Shown here: piece by piece, positions 5,730 to 12,709 of the stretch
Numbering within the stretch: the stretch's first letter is position 1
How the letters are laid out: every line of letters begins with the position of its first letter
Assembly: GCA_045587205.1 (NCBI GenBank)
Contig: JAZNBV010000038.1
Location: 1-15,384, forward strand
DNA length: 15,384 bases
Direction of reading: 5' to 3'
DNA from: SIG78 sp045587205
Lineage (GTDB): Bacteria; Verrucomicrobiota; Lentisphaeria; Victivallales; Victivallaceae
Notes under the pieces: generated by a model
The model's input: only the letters and a program-made list of their open reading frames with translations
The model's database searches: none
Told to the model about the DNA's origin: nothing
Program-made: the position numbers and the translations under genes

Positions 5730-8554
5730 AAATCACTCCCGGACCGACGCAAATGCAGTACCTTGATCCGACTGGAGCCGAAAACAACCTCTTTTCCAAC
5801 TTTTTTGCCGGTAAGAGTATCAAACGCCTGCAAACCAACCGGTATATCCAGAACGGTTTTGACTTTATTGTGATCGTAATTACGCAAAAATACAGCTATC
5901 TCGCCCTTCCACTCCCACGCAGAAACCGTTACTGCCGGATTGCTGTGTTTGAGAGTGATCTCTTTGCCGTTAAGCAATATATCCTCCACCGGCATAATCA
6001 TTTTCACTGCCAGCGCAACATTACGGAAATCGCGGGTCCCGCGGAATCCGCCGCGGTGACTCCAGAAAACCACCCCCCTGGCGCCGTTGAAAAATGCCTC
6101 CAATATCTGTTCAAGCACTACATCCATACTGCCGAAAGACTGCGATTCCACCCGGAAATATTCGTAATAGCGGTTCGGACAGAGCCCCATAATCAAATTG
6201 CCGCGTGTTCCCTCAAGCAGACGCCGCGCCGCGCGGGCATTTTTGCCGACCTCGGCACTGCTGTCAGTGTACATCATAGGCGCCACCCAGTCAAAAATCA
6301 TACCGAACTTTTTGTAGTCGGTCAAACGGTCGGTGATCGCACCGTAACGCTTTCCGCCGTCCAGCGAGCTGCTCAACCATATATACAATTGCCGGCGTTT
6401 CCGCTCCGGATTGCGGTATGTATCGGCGATCCGGCGCAGTTCCTGATAAATATCTGTCACCAGCGAGGTTTTAAAATCCCACCACGCATCTTCCAACGCC
6501 GGGTATTTACCGGCTTCGCGCACGGTTATTTCCGGTTCCTGATAAGATACAGAGGGGTATTTTTCTGTCAGGAACTTTCTGAACAAATCTTTGCAGCGTT
6601 TGCAGAAACATACCTTTGCGCCGTTGCTCCATACTTCTTCATCATACGCTATATTATCAAAACCGTAATCAATGGCGCTTTTTAACGAATCGACCGTTTT
6701 GGAGTAATATCTGCCGCGTACTGAAGGACAGATCAGCTTGACCGGTTTACCGGTGCAGTCAATCGCCTGGATATCCTGCGGTTTTATTGCTTCAAAACTT
6801 TTAACCGGATGATGCAAAGTACCGAGTTCCCGGGTCATTATTCCCGCAAGCGCATCCTGCGGGCGGGTAAATGAACCGCCGAGTTCAAAGTAAGATTCAA
6901 TATTTCTTTCTGCCGCCTGACGGATCTTTCTGCTGAACGCACCATCCGGCAGCGGATTCAGGAACATTCTTTTGGGCAGATACTCCCAATATTCCATAAA
7001 ATTAACACCGATTTTGTGATAATCGGGCAATTTCCACATCTTATCGGCATCGCTGGTGACACCAAGACCGATCTTCAATTTTTTCAACCCCTTACCGATT
7101 TCCGGGAACGGTTCTGTCAAACGCAGCGGCACCTTTTGCGGAGTCTGTGCGCCGTTCTCCCAGAGCGCCATTACATAGAGTTCGGATTCCCTGAAATCCT
7201 TTCCGGGCAGCAAATCAATTCTTACGGCGTAGTGGTAAGTGTTTTTGCGGGTTATAAAAATTTCGTACCGGCGGTATTTTCTGCCGTTGATTTCCACAAT
7301 GCCCATATCCTTTGAGGCATTGGACGCGTAGGTCATTTCAAGATTTTCCGGCAGACAGAGCGCCATCCGGAAATTCTTCTTTTTGCGGAAATCTCCTTTG
7401 ATGCCAAACATTATTTCCGCTGTAATATCCGGCGTTAAAAACATTTCAGGGTAATAGTAATAAATACCATCCTCTCCCGATTTGCGTACCGCCGGTGGAG
7501 TGCTGCTGACTGTCAAATCTTTTTTTACGGCATCTGCTGGTGGCAATTCAAGATCAAACTCCACATCTCTGCCGCTGACAGTTACCTTGGAAGATTTTTC
7601 AGCCAGATCAAATTCAAAAACAGAATTGCACAACAACTCTGCCTCTTTATAAACTCTGCCGGAACTGTCCTGTTTGAGAAATCCTCTGCCCAGATCGCGC
7701 AAAAGCGTGACTGCCGCCCTGCCCGACTTTTCCAGCACAGCAACTGCGCTGCCGTTGACTGCAAGAACTCTGCCGCGGGCGGTAAACGGTATTAATGAAC
7801 CTGAAACTTTCCACTCATCGGCACCTACCACCGGACGCAGCGGGATATCTCTGAAATTACATTCCAGCGAAAAATGATCTCCGGCGGCAAAAACATAAAA
7901 ACTGTCTCGCAACTCCTTTTCGTTGAGCAATACTGCCATTCCATTACCGGATTTTTTATCGCAGAAAGCCAAAAAATCAGCCCGGGGATCAAATATATAG
8001 TTATTGCGGTTATGCACCGCCCCGGCAAAACTTATAACTCCAGATGCAGTGGATATATCAATACCGTTGCCATTATCAAACACCGGAATACGGTTGTGCC
8101 AGTTGGCAATAAAACGGTTGTCGCGGACTTTACTGCGATATGTTTCACTGAATTCAACAACCGGAGAGTTATCGTTAAGTGTGTAGGTTTTAACTACTTC
8201 CAGACCGTCAACCAGACCGCCGCGCGCAGTATAGCGCGTTTCAACCACGGCCTTGCGGGGAGTGTTTTCCACGATTCTTATCTGGCGGGAACCGGTCATA
8301 AATCCGAGGTTGCGCCCGAATATGTCACGCACTTTGCCCAGCCCGGCGTGAATACTGTTATCGCCGGCAAGCAAATCAGTGTTGGTCTTTTTGTTGACAA
8401 GCGAGGCTATTCTGCCTCCGCTTTCGACTATTTTCAACCGGACAAACTTATTTTCAAGCACGATCCCGGCAGAATTTCCGGAAGCTGTAACCGCAGCAGA
8501 CAAACTCTGTATGCTTAAAAACAATACAGCTGCCCAACAAAAAAAATTCCTCAT
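5726..8554 (-). CDS. Large secreted glycosidase-like protein A1
   Basis: A 942-residue exported protein and first gene of the operon. I chose ATG 8554: it has AAGG 8 bases upstream and yields the signal peptide MRNFFCWAAVLFLSIQSLSA. An ATG at 8560 and a TTG at 8572 are in frame but poorly placed. The domain order is as in A2: an N-terminal mutarotase-like beta-sandwich, a beta-rich middle, a barrel-like domain from about residue 495 and a small C-terminal beta domain. The key stretch reads IAYDEEVWSNG (Asp638-Glu639-Glu640) followed by VCFCKRCKDLF. Also conserved are GVNFMEYWEY, LIMGLCPNRYYEYFR and GVVFWSHRGGFRG. It diverges from A2 mainly in the beta-rich half, while the barrel is well kept, suggesting the same chemistry with altered substrate contacts (inference). 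Its stop overlaps the B1 start by four bases. It is driven by the promoter at 8615-8642. Confidence 0.78.
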   Translation of the reverse strand: MRNFFCWAAVLFLSIQSLSAAVTASGNSAGIVLENKFVRLKIVESGGRIASLVNKKTNTDLLAGDNSIHAGLGKVRDIFGRNLGFMTGSRQIRIVENTPRKAVVETRYTARGGLVDGLEVVKTYTLNDNSPVVEFSETYRSKVRDNRFIANWHNRIPVFDNGNGIDISTASGVISFAGAVHNRNNYIFDPRADFLAFCDKKSGNGMAVLLNEKELRDSFYVFAAGDHFSLECNFRDIPLRPVVGADEWKVSGSLIPFTARGRVLAVNGSAVAVLEKSGRAAVTLLRDLGRGFLKQDSSGRVYKEAELLCNSVFEFDLAEKSSKVTVSGRDVEFDLELPPADAVKKDLTVSSTPPAVRKSGEDGIYYYYPEMFLTPDITAEIMFGIKGDFRKKKNFRMALCLPENLEMTYASNASKDMGIVEINGRKYRRYEIFITRKNTYHYAVRIDLLPGKDFRESELYVMALWENGAQTPQKVPLRLTEPFPEIGKGLKKLKIGLGVTSDADKMWKLPDYHKIGVNFMEYWEYLPKRMFLNPLPDGAFSRKIRQAAERNIESYFELGGSFTRPQDALAGIMTRELGTLHHPVKSFEAIKPQDIQAIDCTGKPVKLICPSVRGRYYSKTVDSLKSAIDYGFDNIAYDEEVWSNGAKVCFCKRCKDLFRKFLTEKYPSVSYQEPEITVREAGKYPALEDAWWDFKTSLVTDIYQELRRIADTYRNPERKRRQLYIWLSSSLDGGKRYGAITDRLTDYKKFGMIFDWVAPMMYTDSSAEVGKNARAARRLLEGTRGNLIMGLCPNRYYEYFRVESQSFGSMDVVLEQILEAFFNGARGVVFWSHRGGFRGTRDFRNVALAVKMIMPVEDILLNGKEITLKHSNPAVTVSAWEWKGEIAVFLRNYDHNKVKTVLDIPVGLQAFDTLTGKKVGKEVVFGSSRIKVLHLRRSGSDL

Positions 8555-8614
8555 TCCCATTACCTTATTCAATTACTTTACACTGCAGTAAACAAAAAAC
8601 GCTTTCTGCAGATA

Positions 8615-8642
8615 AATATAGCGCCCGGAAAATATATTGCAA
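8615..8642 (-). promoter_or_regulatory. Promoter of the glycosidase operon
   Basis: On the minus strand the -35 is TTGCAA (8637-8642) and the -10 is TATATT (8615-8620), with a 16-base spacer. The spacer is exactly half filled by one arm of a 12-bp inverted repeat (8621-8632). Transcription would start near 8608, giving a leader of about 54 bases before ATG 8554. Confidence 0.6.
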
Positions 8643-8698
8643 TGTTCAAAACGATCAATTTTTGTTCAAATCAATCAATTTTATACTTTTCCGGGCGC
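8621..8698. promoter_or_regulatory. 12-bp inverted repeat with far and promoter-proximal arms
   Basis: GCGCCCGGAAAA (8621-8632) and TTTTCCGGGCGC (8687-8698) are perfect complements separated by 54 bases. The proximal arm fills most of the spacer between the -35 and -10 of the operon promoter. The other arm lies upstream of the direct repeats. No U-tract follows, so a terminator role is unlikely. The layout fits two half-sites of a regulator, possibly with DNA looping (inference). Confidence 0.6.
8644..8683. promoter_or_regulatory. Tandem 20-bp direct repeat upstream of the operon -35
   Basis: Two head-to-tail 20-base units, 8644-8663 and 8664-8683, share 17 of 20 positions (GTTCAAAnCnATCAATTTTn). 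They end one base upstream of the -35 hexamer. Adjacent direct repeats of about two helical turns next to the -35 are the usual layout for AraC-family activators, so this is a candidate activator site. No regulator gene is in the window. Confidence 0.55.
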
Positions 8699-8701
8699 CT
8701 G

Positions 8702-8729
8702 CAGTTGTTTTTGATGATCAAAAACGCTG
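8702..8729 (-). terminator. Stem-loop after prepilin-like gene 1
   Basis: GTTTTTGAT (8707-8715) and ATCAAAAAC (8717-8725) are perfect arms around one base, and CAG/CTG pairs can extend the stem after a mismatch. It lies 12 bases past the stop of the prepilin-like gene at 8741. There is no U-tract on the minus strand, so it is a weak terminator candidate, a 3' stabilising hairpin, or a symmetrical operator. Confidence 0.35.
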
Positions 8730-8740
8730 TAAATACTCTG

Positions 8741-9526
8741 TTATTCCAATTTATCAAGTATCAGCAGCGGCTGATTGTGCCAGCGCAGATTTGTCATATC
8801 CTGACGGGTCATAACTTCCACGTGACCATCGAGCATAAGCATATTACCGGTGCCGTTATGCGCCAGATAAAAGCAGTATGATGAATCTGTAACTTCACCG
8901 GAACAGGAACACCCCATACGGTACCACATTGCCCGGATACCGCGTCTGCCGGTATCACCGATCAGCGGCGCCTGCGAGGGGTCGCCGTGTCTGGCTTTGG
9001 CAGCACCGTTGGCTTTGATAAAACCTTCCACGACGTAAGTACCGCAATATGCCCCTTCCGAATTTTTGGCATACCACGCCACTCCGCCGTGATAAATAGG
9101 TACACCATTGTAGCCGTAGATATGCGAAGTATTATCAGAATCATATCCGTAACGCTTCAGCTCCGGACTCCCCGGACAGGCAAAAATCTTGCCGGAGTGT
9201 TCGGAAATAGCACGAGCTGAATCTTTGCTGCGATCCACATAACCGAGTTTCACCCACATCTGGGCATAAGTGCTGTCGTAGGGATAGGCGCCGGTCATAT
9301 AGGTTTCAAAATCCCCCATATACATTATTTCGTACATACCGAGCTGTTTGAGGTTGGCGGCGCAACTTGCTGCGTGAGCCCGCGCCCGTGCTGCCGACAG
9401 TGCCGGCAACAGCATTGCCGCCAGGATCGCGATGATCGCGATCACTACGAGAAGTTCAATTAAGGTAAAGCACGACCAGTGCTTTACCTGCCGATCGGCA
9501 GGTTTGCAAGCAGAGAGATTTTTCAT
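8741..9526 (-). CDS. Prepilin-like protein 1 with H-x9-DG motif (DUF1559-type)
   Basis: A 261-residue type IV pilin/pseudopilin-like protein. A short basic leader ends at Cys19, followed by FTLIELLVVIAIIAILAA with the usual Glu at +5 (Glu24) and a single hydrophobic helix (20-40). The globular part has several cysteines, and His223 is followed nine residues later by Asp233-Gly234 (the H-x9-DG motif), a hallmark of the large prepilin-like families of Planctomycetes and Lentisphaerae. The -1 residue is Cys rather than the classic Gly. AAGGG lies 6 bases before the ATG, preceded by nine A residues, and the promoter at 9569-9597 is near consensus. It is a tandem paralogue of the gene at 9724-10509. 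The protein is presumably inserted in the inner membrane and processed by a prepilin peptidase; its role beside glycosidase genes is unknown. Confidence 0.88.
   Translation of the reverse strand: MKNLSACKPADRQVKHWSCFTLIELLVVIAIIAILAAMLLPALSAARARAHAASCAANLKQLGMYEIMYMGDFETYMTGAYPYDSTYAQMWVKLGYVDRSKDSARAISEHSGKIFACPGSPELKRYGYDSDNTSHIYGYNGVPIYHGGVAWYAKNSEGAYCGTYVVEGFIKANGAAKARHGDPSQAPLIGDTGRRGIRAMWYRMGCSCSGEVTDSSYCFYLAHNGTGNMLMLDGHVEVMTRQDMTNLRWHNQPLLILDKLE
9464..9503. repeat. Back-to-back palindromes in leader codons of prepilin-like gene 1
   Basis: GGTAAAGCAC (9464-9473) and GTGCTTTACC (9479-9488) are perfect 10-bp arms with a 5-base loop. They share three bases with an 18-bp perfect palindrome, ACCTGCCGATCGGCAGGT (9486-9503). 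Together they cover codons 8-21, up to and including the prepilin cleavage site. The same array occurs in the next gene (10447-10486). Confidence 0.85.
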
Positions 9527-9568
9527 TATTTTCCCTTTTTTTTTGTTAAGGATGCATCACACCTTTAC

Positions 9569-9597
9569 AGTATAACATAAATCAACAGTTTTGTCAA
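9569..9597 (-). promoter_or_regulatory. Near-consensus sigma-70 promoter of prepilin-like gene 1
   Basis: TTGACA (9592-9597 on the minus strand), a 17-base spacer and TATACT (9569-9574). The predicted leader is about 35 bases and runs through A9 into GGGA just before the ATG. The hexamers, spacer and much of the leader are the same as in the promoter at 10554-10582. Confidence 0.85.
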
Positions 9598-9623
9598 GGG
9601 CAAATTAAACATTAATTGCAAAA

Positions 9624-9661
9624 ACTTGCACATTTTCATATAAAAAAATCAATGTGCAAGT
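9624..9661 (-). terminator. Terminator of prepilin-like gene 2
   Basis: On the minus strand ACTTGCACATT pairs perfectly over 11 bp with AATGTGCAAGT across a 16-base loop, and TTTT follows directly. It lies about 62 bases past the stop of the gene at 9724 and before the promoter of prepilin-like gene 1, so the two prepilin-like genes are probably separate transcripts. Confidence 0.7.
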
Positions 9662-9723
9662 CAATCACCTTTCCCGGCACGCGGGGATTATAAGTTATCA
9701 GGCACAACTTAATTTGCAGCAGA

Positions 9724-10509
9724 TCAATCAAGTTTATCCAATACATACATCGGTTGATTGTGCCAACGCAGCGCCAATACTCCGTCACGGGTCAATGCAT
9801 TAACGTGACCATCAAGCATCACCATATTGCCCGTACTGTTATGCGCCAGATAAAAGGCATACGATGTATCGCTCTGTTCTTTACTGCAACAGCAGTCAAT
9901 ACGGTACCACATTGTCCGGGCGGCTTTTCTGCCGATATCACCGATCAATGGAGCTTCGGAAGGGTCGCCGTGTTTGGATTTGGCGGCACCTCTTGCCTTT
10001 ACAAAGGGTTCAACAAGATAAATACCGTAATTGCTGCCTTCAGAATCTTTTGGATACCACTCAACTCCGCCGTGCTTCATTGGAACTGCATTGTAACCGT
10101 AAATGTGTGAAGTATTAGTTGAATTGCGTCCGTAACACTGCAGTTCCGGACACCCCGGACAGGAAAAAATCTTACCGGAGTGTTCAGACATTTTTGAAGC
10201 GGAATCTTTGCTGCGATCCACATAACCGAGTTTCAGCCACGCCTGGGCATAAGTTATACCAAAGGGATGCGCGCCAGTCATATATGTCTGAAAGTCGTTC
10301 ATATACATTGCCTCATATACCCCCAGCTGTTTGAGGTTGGCAGCACAATTTGCAGCGTGAGCCTGCGCCCGCGCTGCTGACAGTGCCGGCAGCAGCATTG
10401 CCGCCAGGATCGCGATGATCGCGATCACTACAAGAAGTTCAATTAAGGTAAAGCACGACCAGTGCTTTACCTGCCGATCGGCAGGTTTGTAAGCAGACAT
10501 ATTTTTCAT
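9724..10509 (-). CDS. Prepilin-like protein 2 with H-x9-DG motif (DUF1559-type)
   Basis: A 261-residue tandem paralogue of the protein at 8741-9526, equal in length and closely similar throughout. It has the same leader pattern (KPADRQVKHWSC), the FTLIELLVVIAIIAILAA helix, Asn/Ser-rich middle and the FYLAHNSTGNMVMLDGHV segment carrying the H-x9-DG motif. Differences concentrate in the globular part (for example Y-N-A-V-P-M against Y-N-G-V-P-I), as expected for paralogues diverging in ligand or partner contacts. The ribosome site AAGGG (10516-10520) lies 6 bases before the ATG. It has its own promoter at 10554-10582 and terminator at 9624-9661. The duplication therefore includes gene, leader and promoter. 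Its function is not known. Confidence 0.88.
   Translation of the reverse strand: MKNMSAYKPADRQVKHWSCFTLIELLVVIAIIAILAAMLLPALSAARAQAHAANCAANLKQLGVYEAMYMNDFQTYMTGAHPFGITYAQAWLKLGYVDRSKDSASKMSEHSGKIFSCPGCPELQCYGRNSTNTSHIYGYNAVPMKHGGVEWYPKDSEGSNYGIYLVEPFVKARGAAKSKHGDPSEAPLIGDIGRKAARTMWYRIDCCCSKEQSDTSYAFYLAHNSTGNMVMLDGHVNALTRDGVLALRWHNQPMYVLDKLD
10447..10486. repeat. Back-to-back palindromes in leader codons of prepilin-like gene 2
   Basis: The same array as in gene 1: 10-bp arms at 10447-10456 and 10462-10471, plus the 18-bp palindrome at 10469-10486. A stretch of about 57 bases covering the array is identical between the two genes, with no silent changes, while silent changes are common further into the genes. 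Confidence 0.85.
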
Positions 10510-10553
10510 TATTTTCCCTTTTTTTTTCGGTTAAGGATGTATCTCACCTTTAC

Positions 10554-10582
10554 AGTATAACATAAATCAACAGTTTTGTCAA
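10554..10582 (-). promoter_or_regulatory. Near-consensus sigma-70 promoter of prepilin-like gene 2
   Basis: TTGACA (10577-10582 on the minus strand), 17-base spacer, TATACT (10554-10559). It is identical to the prepilin-like gene 1 promoter across both hexamers and the spacer. Similarity ends a few bases upstream of the -35, which marks the edge of the duplicated unit. Confidence 0.85.
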
Positions 10583-10593
10583 GGGCTGTTTTG

Positions 10594-10619
10594 AATATTA
10601 ATTGAAAAAAGTTAATATT
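10594..10619. repeat. 8-bp inverted repeat upstream of prepilin-like gene 2 promoter
   Basis: AATATTAA (10594-10601) and TTAATATT (10612-10619) are perfect arms with a 10-base loop, about 11 bases upstream of the -35. The rest of 10620-10755 holds no gene with a start codon. It does hold an open frame continuing from the gene at 10756 (see findings). The repeat may be an operator or chance in AT-rich DNA. Confidence 0.35.
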
Positions 10620-10755
10620 GTCGATTGTAAAAGCAACCCCACACTTATTTTTACAGTTTCAGCCATTTTTTCAAAAAAGCCACCGTTTTATCGCCGCCGG
10701 AATACCGGGAAACGCCCTCCCACCGGCAGAAAATGATCGGTTTAAGAAAACTGAT

Positions 10756-11613
10756 TTACCGGCTCAAGCTCCACACTTCGGTATGTTCCAGACTTTCGCC
10801 TTCAGCAAGGCGGGTCACCGGAGAAAGCGACTCTATTTCCAGAAATCCCGGCATCGTGAAAAATTCCGTATTGCAGTTCATATCCGGGTAAAGTGCGCCT
10901 TCGATACAGGAATAGTCCTTGCGGAATACTTCGCCATTAAGTTCATAAAGAGCATATCCGACTTCGTTATGCATACCCAGTTTGATCTTGCTGTCCACGC
11001 TGTCATCCTGCTTGAGGATCATAAAATCATCACTCCACTGCAGACGCGGGTCATTCATTTTAGTAAAATGCCAGCAGACAATGGAGCGCGCAGGATCAAA
11101 GGATTCGCCCTCCCCTCCGCCGTGGGGTATGTAAGGCGGCTGCGGCACTTTCAATGTTCCTCCCGGCGCCATAACAGTAAGGCACCACGCAGAAACATCC
11201 AGCGGCCAGAGTCCGATATTTTTAAGGTAATGGGTTATTTCCACTCTGCTCGAATCCTCCGCCAGTCTGATCACGATTCTTTTGCCCAGCCAGCGTGATT
11301 CCTCATCGGGTGCAACAATGGTCAGCACTCCTTTATCAAACGCCCACGCCACGGGTTTGTTGTCAGGATAGTAGGTGCGTTCGGCTTTTTCGGGAGCGTA
11401 CCACAGCCGGTGACCGCCGTAACTGTGCCAGGTATTATCATCAATGGGGGCAGTTTCATTTTCAAAAACTTTCATAAAATTCTGACCGCCGGTAAAGCCG
11501 TAGAAAAGTATGCGCGGCCCGACGTCAGTTGTTATGATCAAATCCACAATGCCATTGGAAAGCAGCAGCGCATCTTTGAACCCGAAAAAATCAACCTTTT
11601 TGATTGCAACCAT
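10756..11613 (-). CDS. Galactose-mutarotase-fold protein (DUF4380-like)
   Basis: A 285-residue cytoplasmic protein without signal peptide or membrane segment. The opening LLLSNGIVDLIITTDVGPRILFYGF and the segment WHSYGGHRLWYAPE resemble DUF4380-type proteins, which adopt the galactose-mutarotase/aldose-epimerase beta-sandwich fold. VEITHYLKNIGLWPLDVSAW and a proline-glycine-rich loop follow. His and Glu residues suitable for sugar binding are present (GGHRLWYAPE), but I cannot assign catalysis. Start: ATG 11613 has GGGAG (11622-11626) 8 bases upstream; an upstream in-frame ATG at 11679 has no such site and would add 22 unlike residues. It lies 124 bases after the transporter at 11738, possibly in one transcript. 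It likely handles or senses a sugar taken up by that transporter (inference). Confidence 0.75.
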   Translation of the reverse strand: MVAIKKVDFFGFKDALLLSNGIVDLIITTDVGPRILFYGFTGGQNFMKVFENETAPIDDNTWHSYGGHRLWYAPEKAERTYYPDNKPVAWAFDKGVLTIVAPDEESRWLGKRIVIRLAEDSSRVEITHYLKNIGLWPLDVSAWCLTVMAPGGTLKVPQPPYIPHGGGEGESFDPARSIVCWHFTKMNDPRLQWSDDFMILKQDDSVDSKIKLGMHNEVGYALYELNGEVFRKDYSCIEGALYPDMNCNTEFFTMPGFLEIESLSPVTRLAEGESLEHTEVWSLSR

Positions 11614-11674
11614 AATATTTACTCCCTGTTCTTTTAAAGCATTCTCTTGAAAAGATAATCCGGAAAAATATTTT

Positions 11675-11710
11675 TGCAAAAAAATTTGCAGAAATCCGCG
11701 GATTTTTTTT
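11675..11710. terminator. Weak hairpins between transporter and mutarotase-fold gene
   Basis: AAATCCGCGGATTT (11692-11705) is a 14-bp palindrome with T residues on its plus-strand side. TGCAAA/TTTGCA (11675-11680, 11685-11690) gives a second small hairpin. On the minus strand the palindrome is followed after a few bases by a run of seven T. It might be a weak terminator for the transporter gene or only AT-rich spacer. No clear promoter stands out in the gap. Confidence 0.3.
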
Positions 11711-11737
11711 AAATTTCCACTGACGATACAGTAATTT

Positions 11738-12709
11738 TCAATCAGTGCAGATCAATATCAATCCGGCAATACATACGATCAATGCCGCCAGCTGTACCGT
11801 ACGAAGCTTTTCCTTCAAAAGCCAGATGCTTGAAAGTGTAAAACTTACTATACAGGACCCTACCAGCATCGGGTAGCACATCCCCCCCATACCTTTATCT
11901 GCCATAACATTCATTCCGGGATAAAAAAGCGTGTAGGCAAAAATCAGTCCGAACAGCTGCAGAACAGCAATATATTTCCATAAAATCACATTCCGGATAT
12001 TCGATCTGATCTGGTTCCAGCGCGCCTGGTCCATCTGCAGCAGATTCCAGATAACTGCCATAAAAAGCGACCCGCAAGCGGAACTCAACGAGCGGACAAT
12101 GCTCGGAACTCCGCGCGCCGCTTCAAAATAAGAAGGCAGAGTCGAAAGATTCTGCTGAACCGCCGCTATGATCATACAGGTAAATGCCAGAATCTTCCAC
12201 TTTTTACCGCCGGAACGGTTATCGTTGTTTTTGCTGAAGGCAAAAAGAATCAATGCCGCCAGCAGAAAAATTATCCCGGTACCGCGCAAAAAGGTAAAAT
12301 TTACATCGAAAAACGCAATCCCGCAAATAAACGGAAAAACCAGTGCCGATTGGATTATTGCCCAGATGATCCCGTTCGGCCCCAGCTGCATAGCTTTGGA
12401 CATCAGCTGCAGCATAACAAAATTAAGACAGGTGGCAACAAAATAGGTAAGACAGGTAAGCACCGTAACGCGAGCCGATGCCGTGGAATATGCCGATGTA
12501 ACAACCATAATAACCAGACTGGAAGTCACAGAAAAAAGCGCGCCGCCCAGCTGTACCAGACTGGGTTCGATCCCCTTTTTTGGTGCATCGCCCATAACCA
12601 GCCCGACCAGACACCAGGAACTGCCGACAATGATCATAGCAATAATCCCGAAAAGTACCGAACTGAAAAAAGGTATGGTATTCAAAAATTGCAACAAATG
12701 CTGAAACAT
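11738..12709 (-). CDS. DMT-superfamily (EamA/RhaT-like) transporter
   Basis: A 323-residue inner-membrane protein with about ten hydrophobic segments in two halves, as in drug/metabolite transporters. Examples are VLFGIIAMIIVGSSWCLVGLVMG, the glycine/serine-rich second helix, and a final LAALIVCIAGLILIC. The size and the glycine-rich first helix resemble the RhaT sugar/H+ symporter branch, but the match is by style only, so the substrate is open. Start: ATG 12709 is preceded by GGAGGA (12718-12723) at 8 bases, a strong ribosome site. The upstream in-frame ATG at 12757 would add 16 polar residues without a ribosome site. It precedes the mutarotase-fold gene and follows the MFS gene, suggesting sugar import, but co-transcription with the MFS gene is doubtful because of the hairpin at 12826-12850. 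Confidence 0.8.
   Translation of the reverse strand: MFQHLLQFLNTIPFFSSVLFGIIAMIIVGSSWCLVGLVMGDAPKKGIEPSLVQLGGALFSVTSSLVIMVVTSAYSTASARVTVLTCLTYFVATCLNFVMLQLMSKAMQLGPNGIIWAIIQSALVFPFICGIAFFDVNFTFLRGTGIIFLLAALILFAFSKNNDNRSGGKKWKILAFTCMIIAAVQQNLSTLPSYFEAARGVPSIVRSLSSACGSLFMAVIWNLLQMDQARWNQIRSNIRNVILWKYIAVLQLFGLIFAYTLFYPGMNVMADKGMGGMCYPMLVGSCIVSFTLSSIWLLKEKLRTVQLAALIVCIAGLILICTD

Noticed and set aside
9424..9443. GATCGCGAT repeats within both prepilin-like genes
   Set aside because: They fall in codons for the conserved VIAIIAI helix, so repeated Ile-Ala codons explain the symmetry.
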